Positions 48,884 to 59,800 of a DNA stretch of 64,000 nucleotides are shown in pieces. Position 1 is the stretch's first letter. Every line of letters begins with the position of its first letter. Origin of the DNA: Salvelinus alpinus. Taxonomy: Eukaryota > Chordata > Actinopteri > Salmoniformes > Salmonidae. The DNA is taken from positions 7,501-71,500 of the forward strand of contig NW_027256019.1 in assembly GCF_045679555.1 (NCBI RefSeq), read 5' to 3'. The notes below the pieces were generated by a model. That model searched no databases and had not been told where the DNA came from. It saw only the letters and a program-made list of their open reading frames with translations. A program made the position numbers and the translations under genes.

Positions 48884-49564
48884 TTAGAGGTCGACCGATT
48901 AATCGGAATGGCCGATTAATTAGGGTCGATTTCAAGTTTTCATAACAATCGGAAATCGTGATTTTTGTGCGCCAATTTGCCAATTTTTTATTAGATTTTT
49001 GAATTAATTTTTTTAAAATATTTTTTTTATACCTTTATTTAACTAGGCAAGTCAGTTAAGAACACATTCTTATTTTCAATGACGGCCTAGGAACGGTGGG
49101 TTAACTGCCTTGTTCAGGGGCAGAACGACAGATTTTCACCTTGTCAGCTCAACCTTACAGTTAACTAGTCCAACGCAATAACGACCTGCCTCTCTCTCGT
49201 TGCACTCCACAAGGAGACTGCCTGTTACGCGAATGCAGTAAGCCAAGGTAAGTTGCTAGCTAGCATTAAACTTATCTTTATAAAAAACAATCAATCATAA
49301 CCACTAGTTAACTACACATGGTTGATGATATTACTAGATAATATCTAGCGTGTCCTGCGTTGCATATAATCTGACTGATTATACAAGCATACAAGTATCT
49401 AAGTATCTGACTGAGCGGTGATAGGCAGAAGCTATACTGTTACACTTGCAATACTAAAGTGCCTATAAGAACATCCAATAGTCAAAGGTTAATGAAATAC
49501 AAATGGTATAGAGAGAAATAGTCCTATAATTCCTATAATAACTACAACCTAAAACTTCTTACCT
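48884..49564. mobile_element. GAGGTCGACCGATTAA repeat, copy B, with SINE insertion
   Basis: Begins AGAGGTCGACCGATTAATCG. It continues through GGTAAGTTGCTAGCTAGCAT and CAATACTAAAGTGCCTATAA to AACTTCTTACCTGGGAGTAT, where the 60-bp array starts. An inverted SINE 3' half lies inside (about 49028-49150, TTATTTAACTAGGCAAGTCA and GGTTAACTGCCTTGTTCAGG). The repeat's other end is not seen beyond the array. Confidence 0.75.
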
Positions 49565-52500
49565 GGGAGTATGGCTGTGGTTATGGGTGGGCCCAGTAGA
49601 AAGCCCCTTGGTAATAACCCGGTCCAGAGTATGGCTGTGGTTATGGGTGGGCCCAGTAGAAAGCCCCTTGGTAATAACCCGGTCCAGAGTATGGCTGTGG
49701 TTATGGGTGAGCCCAGTAGAAAGCCCCTTGGTAATAACCAGGTCCAGAGTATGGCTGTGGTTATGGGTGGGCCCAGTTGAAAGCCCCTTGGTAATAACCC
49801 GGTCCAGATTATGGCTGTAGTTATGGGTGGGCCCAGTAGAAAGCCCCTTGGTAATAACCCGGTCCAGAGTATGGCTGTAGTTATGGGTGGGCCCAGTAGA
49901 AAGCCCCTTGGTAATAACCAGGTCCAGAGTATGGCTGTAGTTATGGGTGGGCCCAGTAGAAAGCCCCTTGGTAATAACCCGGTCCAGAGTATGGTTGTAG
50001 TTATGGGTGGGTCCAGTAGAAAGCCCCTTGGTAATAACCCGGTCCAGAGTATGGCTGTGGTTATGGGTGGGCCCAGTAGAAAGCCCCTTGGTAATAACCA
50101 GGTCCAGAGTATGGCTGTGGTTATGGGTGGGCCCAGTAGAAAGCCCCTTGGTAATAACCAGGTCCAGATTATGGCTGTGGTTATGGGTGGGCCCAGTAGA
50201 AAGCCCCTTGGTAATAACCAGGTCCAGAGTATGGCTGTAGTTATGGGTGGGCCCAGTAGAAAGCCCCTTGGTAATAACCAGGTCCAGAGTATGGCTGTAG
50301 TTATGGGTGGGCCCAGTAGAAAGCCCCTTGGTAATAACCCGGTCCAGAGTATGGTTGTAGTTATGGGTGGGTCCAGTAGAAAGCCCCTTGGTAATAACCC
50401 GGTCCAGAGTATGGCTGTGGTTATGGGTGGGCCCAGTAGAAAGCCCCTTGGTAATAACCAGGTCCAGAGTATGGCTGTGGTTATGGGTGGGCCCAGTAGA
50501 AAGCCCCTTGGTAATAACCAGGTCCAGATTATGGCTGTGGTTATGGGTGGGCCCAGTAGAAAGCCCCTTGGTAATAACCAGGTCCAGAGTATGGCTGTGG
50601 TTATGGGTGGGCCCAGTAGAAAGCGCCTTGGTAATAACCAGGTCCAGAGTATGGCTGTAGTTATGGGTGGGCCCAGTAGAAAGCCCCTTGGTAATAACCA
50701 GGTCCAGAGTATGGCTGTAGTTATTGGTTGGCCCAGTAGAAAGCCCCTTGGTAATAACCAGGTCCAGAGTATGGCTGTAGTTATTGGTTGGCCCAGTAGA
50801 AAGCCCCTTGGTAATAACCCAGTCCAGAGTATGGCTGTAGTTATGGGTGGGCCCAGTAGAAAGCGCCTTGGTAATAACCCGGTCCAGAGTATGGCTGTAG
50901 TTATGGGTGGGCCCAGTAGAAAGCGCCTTGGTAATAACCCGGTCCAGAGTATGGCTGTGGTTATGGGTGGGCCCAGTAGAAAGCCCCTTGGTAATAACCA
51001 GGTCCAGAGTATGGCTGTAGTTATGGGTGGGCCCAGTAGAAAGCGCCTTGGTAATAACCCGGTCCAGAGTATGGCTGTAGTTATGGGTGGGCCCAGTAGA
51101 AAGCGCCTTGGTAATAACCCGGTCCAGAGTATGGCTGTAGTTATGGGTGGGCCCAGTAGAAAGCGCCTTGGTAATAACCCGGTCCAGAGTATGGCTGTAG
51201 TTATGGGTGGGCCCAGTAGAAAGCGCCTTGGTAATAACCCGGTCCAGAGTATGGCTGTGGTTATGGGTGGGCCCAGTAGAAAGCGCCTTGGTAATAACCC
51301 GGTCCAGAGTATGGCTGTGGTTATGGGTGGGCCCAGTAGAAAGCCCCTTGGTAATATCCAGGTCCAGAGTATGGCTGTAGTTATGGGTGGGCCCAGTAGA
51401 AAGCGCCTTGGTAATAACCCGGTCCAGAGTATGGCTGTAGTTATTGGTTGGCCCAGTAGAAAGCCCCTTGGTAATAACCCAGTCCAGAGTATGGCTGTAG
51501 TTATGGGTGGGCCCAGTAGAAAGCGCCTTGGTAATAACCCGGTCCAGAGTATGGCTGTAGTTATGGGTGGGCCCAGTAGAAAGCCCCTTGGTAATAACCC
51601 GGTCCAGAGTATGGCTGTAGTTATTGGTTGGCCCAGTAGAAAGCCCCTTGGTAATAACCCAGTCCAGAGTATGGCTGTAGTTATTGGTTGGCCCAGTAGA
51701 AAGCGCCTTGGTAATAACCCGGTCCAGAGTATGGCTGTAGTTATGGGTGGGCCCAGTAGAAAGCGCCTTGGTAATAACCCGGTCCAGAGTATGGCTGTAG
51801 TTATGGGTGGGCCCAGTAGAAAGCGCCTTGGTAATAACCCGGTCCAGAGTATGGCTGTAGTTATGGGTGGGCCCAGTAGAAAGCGCCTTGGTAATAACCC
51901 GGTCCAGAGTATGGCTGTAGTTATGGGTGGGCCCAGTAGAAAGCGCCTTGGTAATAACCCGGTCCAGAGTATGGCTGTAGTTATGGGTGGGCCCAGTAGA
52001 AAGCGCCTTGGTAATAACCCGGTCCAGAGTATGGCTGTAGTTATGGGTGGGCCCAGTAGAAAGCGCCTTGGTAATAACCCGGTCCAGAGTATGGCTGTGG
52101 TTATGGGTGGGCCCAGTAGAAAGCGCCTTGGTAATAACCCGGTCCAGAGTATGGCTGTGGTTATGGGTGGGCCCAGTAGAAAGCCCCTTGGTAATAACCA
52201 GGTCCAGAGTATGGCTGTAGTTATGGGTGGGCCCAGTAGAAAGCGCCTTGGTAATAACCCGGTCCAGAGTATGGCTGTAGTTATTGGTTGGCCCAGTAGA
52301 AAGCCCCTTGGTAATAACCCAGTCCAGAGTATGGCTGTAGTTATGGGTGGGCCCAGTAGAAAGCGCCTTGGTAATAACCCGGTCCAGAGTATGGCTGTAG
52401 TTATGGGTGGGCCCAGTAGAAAGCCCCTTGGTAATAACCCAGTCCAGAGTATGGCTGTAGTTATTGGTTGGCCCAGTAGAAAGCGCCTTGGTAATAACCC

Positions 52501-52838
52501 AGTCCAGAGTATGGCTGTAGTTATGGGTGGGCCCAGTAGAAAGCCCCTTGGTAATAACCCGGTCCAGAGTATGGCTGTAGTTATGGGTGGGCCCAGTAGA
52601 AAGCCCCTTGGTAATAACCCAGTCCAGAGTATGGCTGTAGTTATTGGTTGGCCCAGTAGAAAGCCCCTTGGTAATAACCCAGTCCAGAGTATGGCTGTAG
52701 TTATTGGTTGGCCCAGTAGAAAGCCCCTTGGTAATAACCCAGTCCAGAGTATGGCTGTAGTTATGGGTGGGCCCAGTAGAAAGCCCCTTGGTAATAACCC
52801 GGTCCAGAGTATGGCTGTAGTTATGGGTGGGCCCAGTA
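49565..52838. repeat. 60-bp minisatellite, about 54.5 copies (3.3 kb)
   Basis: The unit contains ATGGCTGTAGTTATGGGTGG, GCCCAGTAGAAAGCCCCTTG and GTAATAACCCGGTCCAGAGT. Variants: GTGGTT/GTAGTT, TATGGGTGG/TATTGGTTGG, AGCCCC/AGCGCC, ACCCG/ACCCA/ACCAG. Blocks of variants repeat as longer units: 49801-50160 is nearly the same as 50161-50520. Since 60 is 20 codons, three frames on both strands are open for over 1000 codons. I see no start context, splice sites or protein similarity, so no gene is called. Confidence 0.97.
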
Positions 52839-53228
52839 ACATGTTGGATAATGTCCATAGAGCTCAAAAGGCTAGTCTACATGAGATTGTGGATAAGAGA
52901 GAGATTTTTTTAAACGTTAGTCAAGAATAAGACCCTCGATATTTATTGTAACGGAGATCCCAGTGCACTTTCACCACCCTGTGAAATTCATCATACCTTA
53001 TTTCATGTGTAGCCTAATAAACTGCATGGTTTCCTGAGTCGTAGTGGGAGGACCACACACCATGTCATCAAGTGACTCCAAGTTTACTTCCACATGGTGG
53101 TTGTTATAGCCGCCATTTCACGCATAATTCATTTTAGACACAAAAAGATCCCACCATTTCAAAGGAACAAATGATCTGTCAGCATATAAAATTGTTTTGA
53201 AACTTCATGTTTCCATCACAGCTGTCAT
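52839..53228. other. unassigned
   Basis: Unique-looking sequence right of the array, including a GA-rich piece and A/T-rich DNA. No feature recognised. Confidence 0.4.
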
Positions 53229-53462
53229 GATACACTATATATACAAAAGTATGTGGACACCCCTTCAAATGAGTGGATTTGGCTATTACGGCCACACCTG
53301 TTGCTGACAGGTGTATAAAATCGAGCACACCGCCATGCAATCTCCATAGACAAACATTGGCATTAAAATGGCATTAATGAAGAGCTCAGTGACTTTCACC
53401 GTGGCACCGTCATAGGATGCCACCTTTCCAACAAGTCACTTCGTCAAATTTCTGCCCTGCTA
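53229..53462 (+). mobile_element. Tc1-like 5' fragment
   Basis: ACTATATATACAAAAGTATG then GTGGACACCCCTTCAAATGA, a salmonid transposon terminus. It continues to ATAGGATGCCACCTTTCCAA and CTGCCCTGCTAG, where it is broken by the next element. No intact protein. Confidence 0.75.
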
Positions 53463-55160
53463 GAACACCAGTCTCAATGTCAGTGAAGAGGGGACTCCGG
53501 GATGCTGGCCTTCTAGGCAGAGTTCCTCTGTCCAGTGTCTGTGTTCATTTGCCCATTTTAATCTTTTCTTTTTATTGGTCAGTCTGAGATATGGCATTTT
53601 TTTCCCTACTCTGCCTAGAAGGCCAGCATCCCAGAGTCGCCTCTTCATTGTTGACGTTGAGACTGGTGTTTTGCTGGTACTATTTAATGAAGCTGCCAGT
53701 TGAGGACTTGTGAGGCGTCTGTTTCTCAAACTAGACACTCTAATGTACTTGTTGTCTTGCTCAGTTGTGCACCGGGGCCTCCCACTCCTCTTTATATTTT
53801 GGTTAGAGCCAGTTTGCGGAGTTCTGTGAAGGGAGTAGTACACAGTGTTGTACGAGATCTTCAGTTTCTTGGCAAGTTCTCGCATGGAATAGCCTTCATT
53901 TCTCAGAACAAGAATAGACTGATGAGTTCCAGAAGAAAGTTCTTTGTTTCTGGCTATTTTGAGCCTGTAATGGAACCCACAAATGCTGACGCTCCAGATA
54001 CTCAACTAGTCTAAAGAAGGGAAGTTTTATTGCTTCTTTAATCAGAACAACCGTTTTCAATGCTAACATAATTGCAAAAAGGTTTTCTAATGATCAATTA
54101 GCCTTTTAAAATGATCAACTTGGATTAGCGAACACAACGTGTGGTGGCATTTTTCTGTATTACCAAATGAAGAGAGAGAGAGAGAGACAAACTTCACACA
54201 CAGTCAGAGTTATACTTAAACTACATCTTTAATGAGCTTTAAGCTTTAGCCTTTGACTTTCTGTACAGCACTTTGAGATATTAGCTGATGTACGAAGGGC
54301 TATATAAATTAAACTTGATTAACTTTCAACAATTCACTATCTATAATGAATTTTGAGAGTGACTACAGAAAAATACAAAGATCTTTTATAGCCAAGATAC
54401 GCCTCTCAACTTACACGACGAACCACAGATCTTCTAATCTCGTTCCTGGTACTTCATAGTACAAAAACATTACCTCATCCAAGGCATAACTCAATTGTCA
54501 ACTCTAGATACCCCCATCTCAAGTAAACCCCCTCTTGACCCCACTCCTGGTCAAGCTCACTGAGGGGAGTGAGCCTCTAGGTCATACACTATCCCAGGAT
54601 AAGCGCACAGACATTGTTGAGACAAGTAATTGGTTCCCCATTAATCACGCCATCCCTTCACATGGTTTAAGAATAGGTAAAGACACATTCACATAGGAAG
54701 ACAATGTTCCCTCCTGTCCTCTTCCCTTTCGGATATTCTGCATAGCACCAGGGACATGTAAAAGACAAGCCTAACCTCTCCCCTCTCTGGGCCCCAAGTG
54801 ACTGAGCCCTAGCTGAGGGAAAAGTGCAACTTCCAACACTATAGTCCAAGTATCTCACATAAGCATATTATATAAATAGAAAATCGTAATTATCTATGTT
54901 ACCCAACTAATTCTGATTCATCTGCCACACCTGCCATTGGAACACAGGAGTGATGGTTGCTGATAATGGTCCTCTGTACGCCTATATAGATATTCCATAA
55001 ACAATCAGCCGTTTCCAGCTACAATAGTCATTTACAACATTAACAATGTCTAAACTGTATTTCTGATGAATTTGATGTTATTTTAAGGGACAAAAAATTT
55101 GCTTTTCTTTCACAAACAAGGACAGTTCTAAGTGACCCCAAACTTTTGATCAGTAGTGTA
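53463..55160 (-). mobile_element. Tc1-like transposon with inverted repeat and nested insertion
   Basis: On the minus strand 53990-53540 encodes a transposase N-terminus: LVLRNEGYSMRELAKKLKIS (helix-turn-helix), RSGRPRCTTEQD and KRLKWANEHRHWTEEL. It then runs into a back-folded copy of its own GLLGR segment and ends, with no catalytic domain. The upstream terminus (CCCCAAACTTTTGATCAGTA then GTGTA) is at 55138-55157. The middle, about 54170-54960, is unrelated inserted DNA that includes a LINE-tail scrap at 54262-54310. Confidence 0.78.
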
Positions 55161-55211
55161 TATGTAGATTGTCTATAGTTGTGTGTGTGTATTTATGCAT
55201 GCATGTATGTA

Positions 55212-55904
55212 CAGTTGAAGTTGGAAGTTTACATACACCTTAGTTTTAAACAATTCCTGACATTTAATCCTCGTCAAAATTCCCTGTCTCAGGTCAGTTA
55301 GGATCACCACTTTATTTTAAGAATGTGAAACGTCAGAATAATAGTAGAGGGGAAAAAAGAAAGCCAGACTACGGTTTGCAACTGCACATGGGGACAAAGA
55401 TTGTACTCTTTGGAGAAATGTCCTCTGGTCTGAAGAAACAAAAATGGAACTGTTTGGCCATAATGACCATCGTTATGTTTAGAGGAAAAAGGTGGATGCT
55501 TGCAAGCCGAAGAACACCATCCCAACCGTGAAGCACGGGGGTGGCAGCATCATGTTGTGGGGTTCAGAAGGGACTGGTGCACTTCATAAAATAGATGGCA
55601 TCATGAGATAGGAAAATTATGTGGATATATTGAAGCAACATCTCAAGACACCAGTCAGGAAGTTAAAGCTTGGTTGCAAATGGGTCTTCCAAATGGACAA
55701 TGACCCAAGCATACTTCCAAAGTTGTGGCAAAATGGCTTAAGGACAACAAAGTCAAGGTACTGAAATAAATAATTCTCTCTACTATTATTCTGACATTTC
55801 ACATTCTTAAAATAAAGTGGTGATCCTAACTGACCTAAGAAATGGAATTTTTACTAGTTTAAACGTATTTGGCTAATGTGTATGTAAACTTCCGACTTCA
55901 ACTG
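55212..55904. mobile_element. Tc1-like deletion derivative with complete ends
   Basis: The ends CAGTTGAAGTTGGAAGTTTA and TACTTCCGACTTCAACTG-type (inverted) are flanked by TA at 55210-55211 and 55905-55906. The subterminal CACTTTATTTTAAGAATGTG is also present inverted near 55805. The interior keeps only decayed transposase pieces (GTGAAGCACGGGGGTGGCAG, AATGACCCAAGCATA). About 690 bp, non-autonomous. Confidence 0.88.
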
Positions 55905-55974
55905 TATAGTTGATCGTGTGTATGTATGGTTGATAGTTATATATAGACAGATATTTCTATTTATTTTTATTTTT

Positions 55975-56360
55975 TATTTCCATTTTATTTAACCAGGTAG
56001 GCTAGTTGAGAACAAGTTCTCATTTACAACTGTGACCTGGCCAAGAATAAAGCGAAGCAGTTCGACACAAACAACAACACAGAGTTACACATGGAGTAAA
56101 CAAACATACAGTAGAAAAAGTCTATATACAGTGTGTGCAAATGAGGTAGGATAAGAGAGGTAAGGCAATAAATAGTCCATGGTGGTGAAGTAATTACAAT
56201 ATAGCAATTAAACACTGGAGTGATTGATGTGCAGAAGATGAATATGCAAGTAGAGATGCTGGGGTTTTAAGGAGCAAGATAAATAAATAAATACATTATG
56301 GGGATGAGGTAGATTAGATGGGCTATTTACAGATGGGCTATGTACAGGTGGGCTGTGTAC
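55975..56360 (-). mobile_element. dispersed repeat with CCAGGTAGGCTAGTTGAGAA
   Basis: A longer inverted copy of the repeat at 12118-12330 and 36285-36440. Contains CAAGTTCTCATTTACAACTG, CAGTGTGTGCAAATGAGGTA and GGCAATAAATAGTCCATGGT. It lacks any intact gene. Confidence 0.7.
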
Positions 56361-56760
56361 AGGTGCAGTGATCTGTGAGCTGCTCTGACAGCTGGTGCTT
56401 AAAGCTAGCTATATAGATAGTTGATAGTGTATGTATATATAGTTAGATAGTGTGTGTTTATAGTTGATAGAATCTTTGTGTCCCATATACACCTCTTGTT
56501 GAAACTATGTTTGTTTGCCAAAAGTATTACACAAACTCTGTTTGATATGATATATAGCCTACCACTTTACACAGAGTTACACTGCAGTGACTTCCCCGTC
56601 TCCCCCCAATAGACGGGCAGTACTGTCATCAGTCTGTTTACCACTATCTGAATAGATACTCTGAAGGAAATTGTTTGAAGAACCTCTATGTATACGGGTG
56701 GTGAATATAATGATTGATGTAATGAACTAAATATTGTTGGGGATGTTTATGTGTTTTCAG
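56361..56760 (+). other. sequence just upstream of the first BICRA coding exon
   Basis: Unique-looking. It ends in TTTATGTGTTTTCAG, a good pyrimidine tract and 3' splice site. A noncoding first exon must therefore lie further left. Confidence 0.55.
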
Positions 56761-56806
56761 TTGACATGGACGATGAAGATGGCAGGTGCCTGCTAGATGT
56801 CATTTG
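56761..56806 (+). CDS. bicra: bicra first coding exon
   Basis: Acceptor TTTTCAG, five untranslated bases, then ATG at 56766 and 13 codons plus two bases. Donor ATTTG|GTAAGT. The coding part starts at 56766. Confidence 0.92.
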
Positions 56807-59800
56807 GTAAGTTCATATCCAAGCTGTTATACGTTTATCTTCTTCAAAGTATTGATATATGTTCTAATATCCACACTACACACCATCTAGTATATCTGGC
56901 CAAGACATTGGTTCACACCGAAAGGTTGTTGGATCGAATCCCCGAGCTGACAGGGTAAAAATCTGTCCTTCTGTCCCCGAACAAGGCAGTTAACCCACTG
57001 TTCCCCGGTAGGCCGTCATTGTAAATAAGAATTTGTTCTTAACTGACTTGCCTAGTTAAAAAATATATATATATAAAATGACTTCAGAAAGTATTCACAC
57101 CCCTTGACTTTTTCCACATTTGGTTGTTAGACCCTAAATGTTATAATGGATTACATTGAGATGTTGTGTCATTGGACTACACACAGTACCCCATCTTGTC
57201 AAAGTGGAATTGTTTTTATTTTTTACAAATTAATAAAAAATGTCGAGTCAATTAGTATTCAACCCCTTTGTTACGGCAACCCTAAATACGTTCAGGAGTA
57301 CACATTTGCTTAAGTCACATAATAAGTTGCATGGACTCACTCTGTGTGAAATAACAGTGTTTAACATGATTTATGAATGACTACCTCATCTCTGTATCCA
57401 ACACATACCATTATCTGTATGGTCCCTCAGTCGAGCAGTGAATTTCAAACACAGATTCAACCACAAAGACCAGGGAGGTTTTCCAACGCCTCACAAAGAA
57501 GGGCACCTAAAAAATAGCAGATATTGAATATCCCTTTGAGCATGGTGAAGTTATTAATTACACTTTGGATGGTGTATCAATACACCCAGTCACTGCAAAG
57601 GTGAGAGTAAGGAAACCAGTCAGGGATTTAACCATGAGGCCAATGGTTACGGAGTCAGAGTTTAACGACTGTGATAGGAAACTGAGGATGGATCAACAAC
57701 ATTGTAGTTACTCCACAATACTAATTTAATTGACACAGTGAATAGAAGGAAGCCTGTACAGAATACAAATATTCCAAAACATGCATCCTGTTTACAACAA
57801 GGCACTAAAGCAATACTGCAAAATATGTGGCAAAGAAATTCACTTTTTGTCCTGAATACAAAATGTGACTACCATATTGTCAAGCATGGTGGTGACTGCA
57901 TCATGTTATCGTTATGATTGTAAATAAAAAGAAACGGAATAGAGCTAAGCACAGGCAAAATCCTAGAGGAAAACCTGGTTCAGTCTGCTTTCCACCAGAC
58001 ACTGGGAGATGAATTCACCTTTCAGCAGGACAATAACCTAAAACACAGGCCTACACAAGTCTACACTGGAGTTGCCTACCAAGAAGACAGTGAATGGCCG
58101 AGTTACAGTTTGGACTTAAATCTACTTGAAAATCTATGACAAGACTTAAAAATGGTTTTCTAGCAATGATCAACAACTAATTTGACAGAGTTTGAGGAAT
58201 TTTGAAAATAGTAATGGGAATATCTGGGCGGCAGGTAGTCTAGCCGCCCAGATTAAGAGCGTTGGGCCAGTAAACTAAAGTACCCCACAGGCAGGTAGTC
58301 TAGCCGCCCAGATTAAGAGCGTTGGGCCAGTAAACTAAAGTACCCCACAGGCAGGTAGTCTAGCCGCCCAGATTAAGAGCGTTGGGCCAGTAAACTAAAG
58401 TACCCCACAGGCAGGTAGTCTAGCCGCCCAGATTAAGAGCGTTGGGCCAGTAAACTAAAGTACCCCACAGGCAGGTAGTCTAGCCGCCCAGATTAAGAGC
58501 GTTGGGCCAGTAAACTAAAGTACCCCACAGGCAGGTAGTCTAGCCGCCCAGATTAAGAGCGTTGGGCCAGTAAACTAAAGTACCCCACAGGCAGGTAGTC
58601 TAGCCGCCCAGATTAAGAGCGTTGGGCCAGTAAACTAAAGTACCCCACAGGCAGGTAGTCTAGCCGCCCAGATTAAGAGCGTTGGGCCAGTAAACTAAAG
58701 TACCCCACAGGCAGGTAGTCTAGCCGCCCAGATTAAGAGCGTTGGGCCAGTAAACTAAAGTACCCCACAGGCAGGTAGTCTAGCCGCCCAGATTAAGAGC
58801 GTTGGGCCAGTAAACTAAAGTACCCCACAGGCAGGTAGTCTAGCCGCCCAGATTAAGAGCGTTGGGCCAGTAAACTAAAGGTCGCTGGTTGAATCCCTGA
58901 GCAGACTAGGTGAAAAATCTGTCATTGTGCCCTTGAGCAAGGCATTTCACCCTAATTGCTCTGGTTAAGAGCGTCTGTTAAATGACTGAAATGTCAAATG
59001 TGAATGTAAATATTGTACAGTCCAGGTGTGGTAAACTCTGAGAGACGTACCCAGAACGACTCCCAGCTGTAATCAAAGATGATTCTAAATGTATTGACTC
59101 GGGGGTGTGAATACTTCTGTAAATCAGCTTGTAACACAACAAAATGTGTAATAAGTCAAGTGGTATGAATACTTTCTGAAGGCAATGTAGATGTGACCTC
59201 AGTGAGTAATGTCTGTCTGACCAATGGTCCTCTCTTCACAGTGACCCAGAAGCACTCAACGATTTTCTTCATGGATTAGACACCCATGTAAGTGGCTGCT
59301 ATTTCCCTGCAAGGATGGTTATGATGCCTCTATTGTACTTACCAAACTAAGGAGTTAGCTGGATTATTTCATAGCAGTTGACCTGACGCAGGACGGACGC
59401 GAATTGACCTGACGCACTGAGGACGGACGCGGTTGACCTGACGCACTGAGGACGGACGCGGTTGACCTGACGCACTGAGGACGGACGCGGTTGACCTGAC
59501 GCTCTGAGGACGGACGCGGTTTGACCTGACGCACTGAGGACGGACGCGATTTGACCTGACGCACTGAGGACGGACGCGGTTGACCTGACGCACTGAGGAC
59601 GGACGCGATTTGACCTGACGCACTGAGGACGGACGCGGTTGACCTGACGCACTGAGGACGGACGCGGTTGACCTGACGCACTGAGGACGGACGCGGTTGA
59701 CCTGACGCACTGAGGACGGACGCGGTTGACCTGACGCTCTGAGGACGGACGCGGTTTGACCTGACGCACTGAGGACGGACGCGATTTGACCTGACGCACT

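Noticed and set aside
49549..52930. Open frames of 1097, 1102 and 1039 codons
   Set aside because: They overlap on both strands and consist entirely of the 60-bp tandem unit. Frame openness follows from a 20-codon period without stops.
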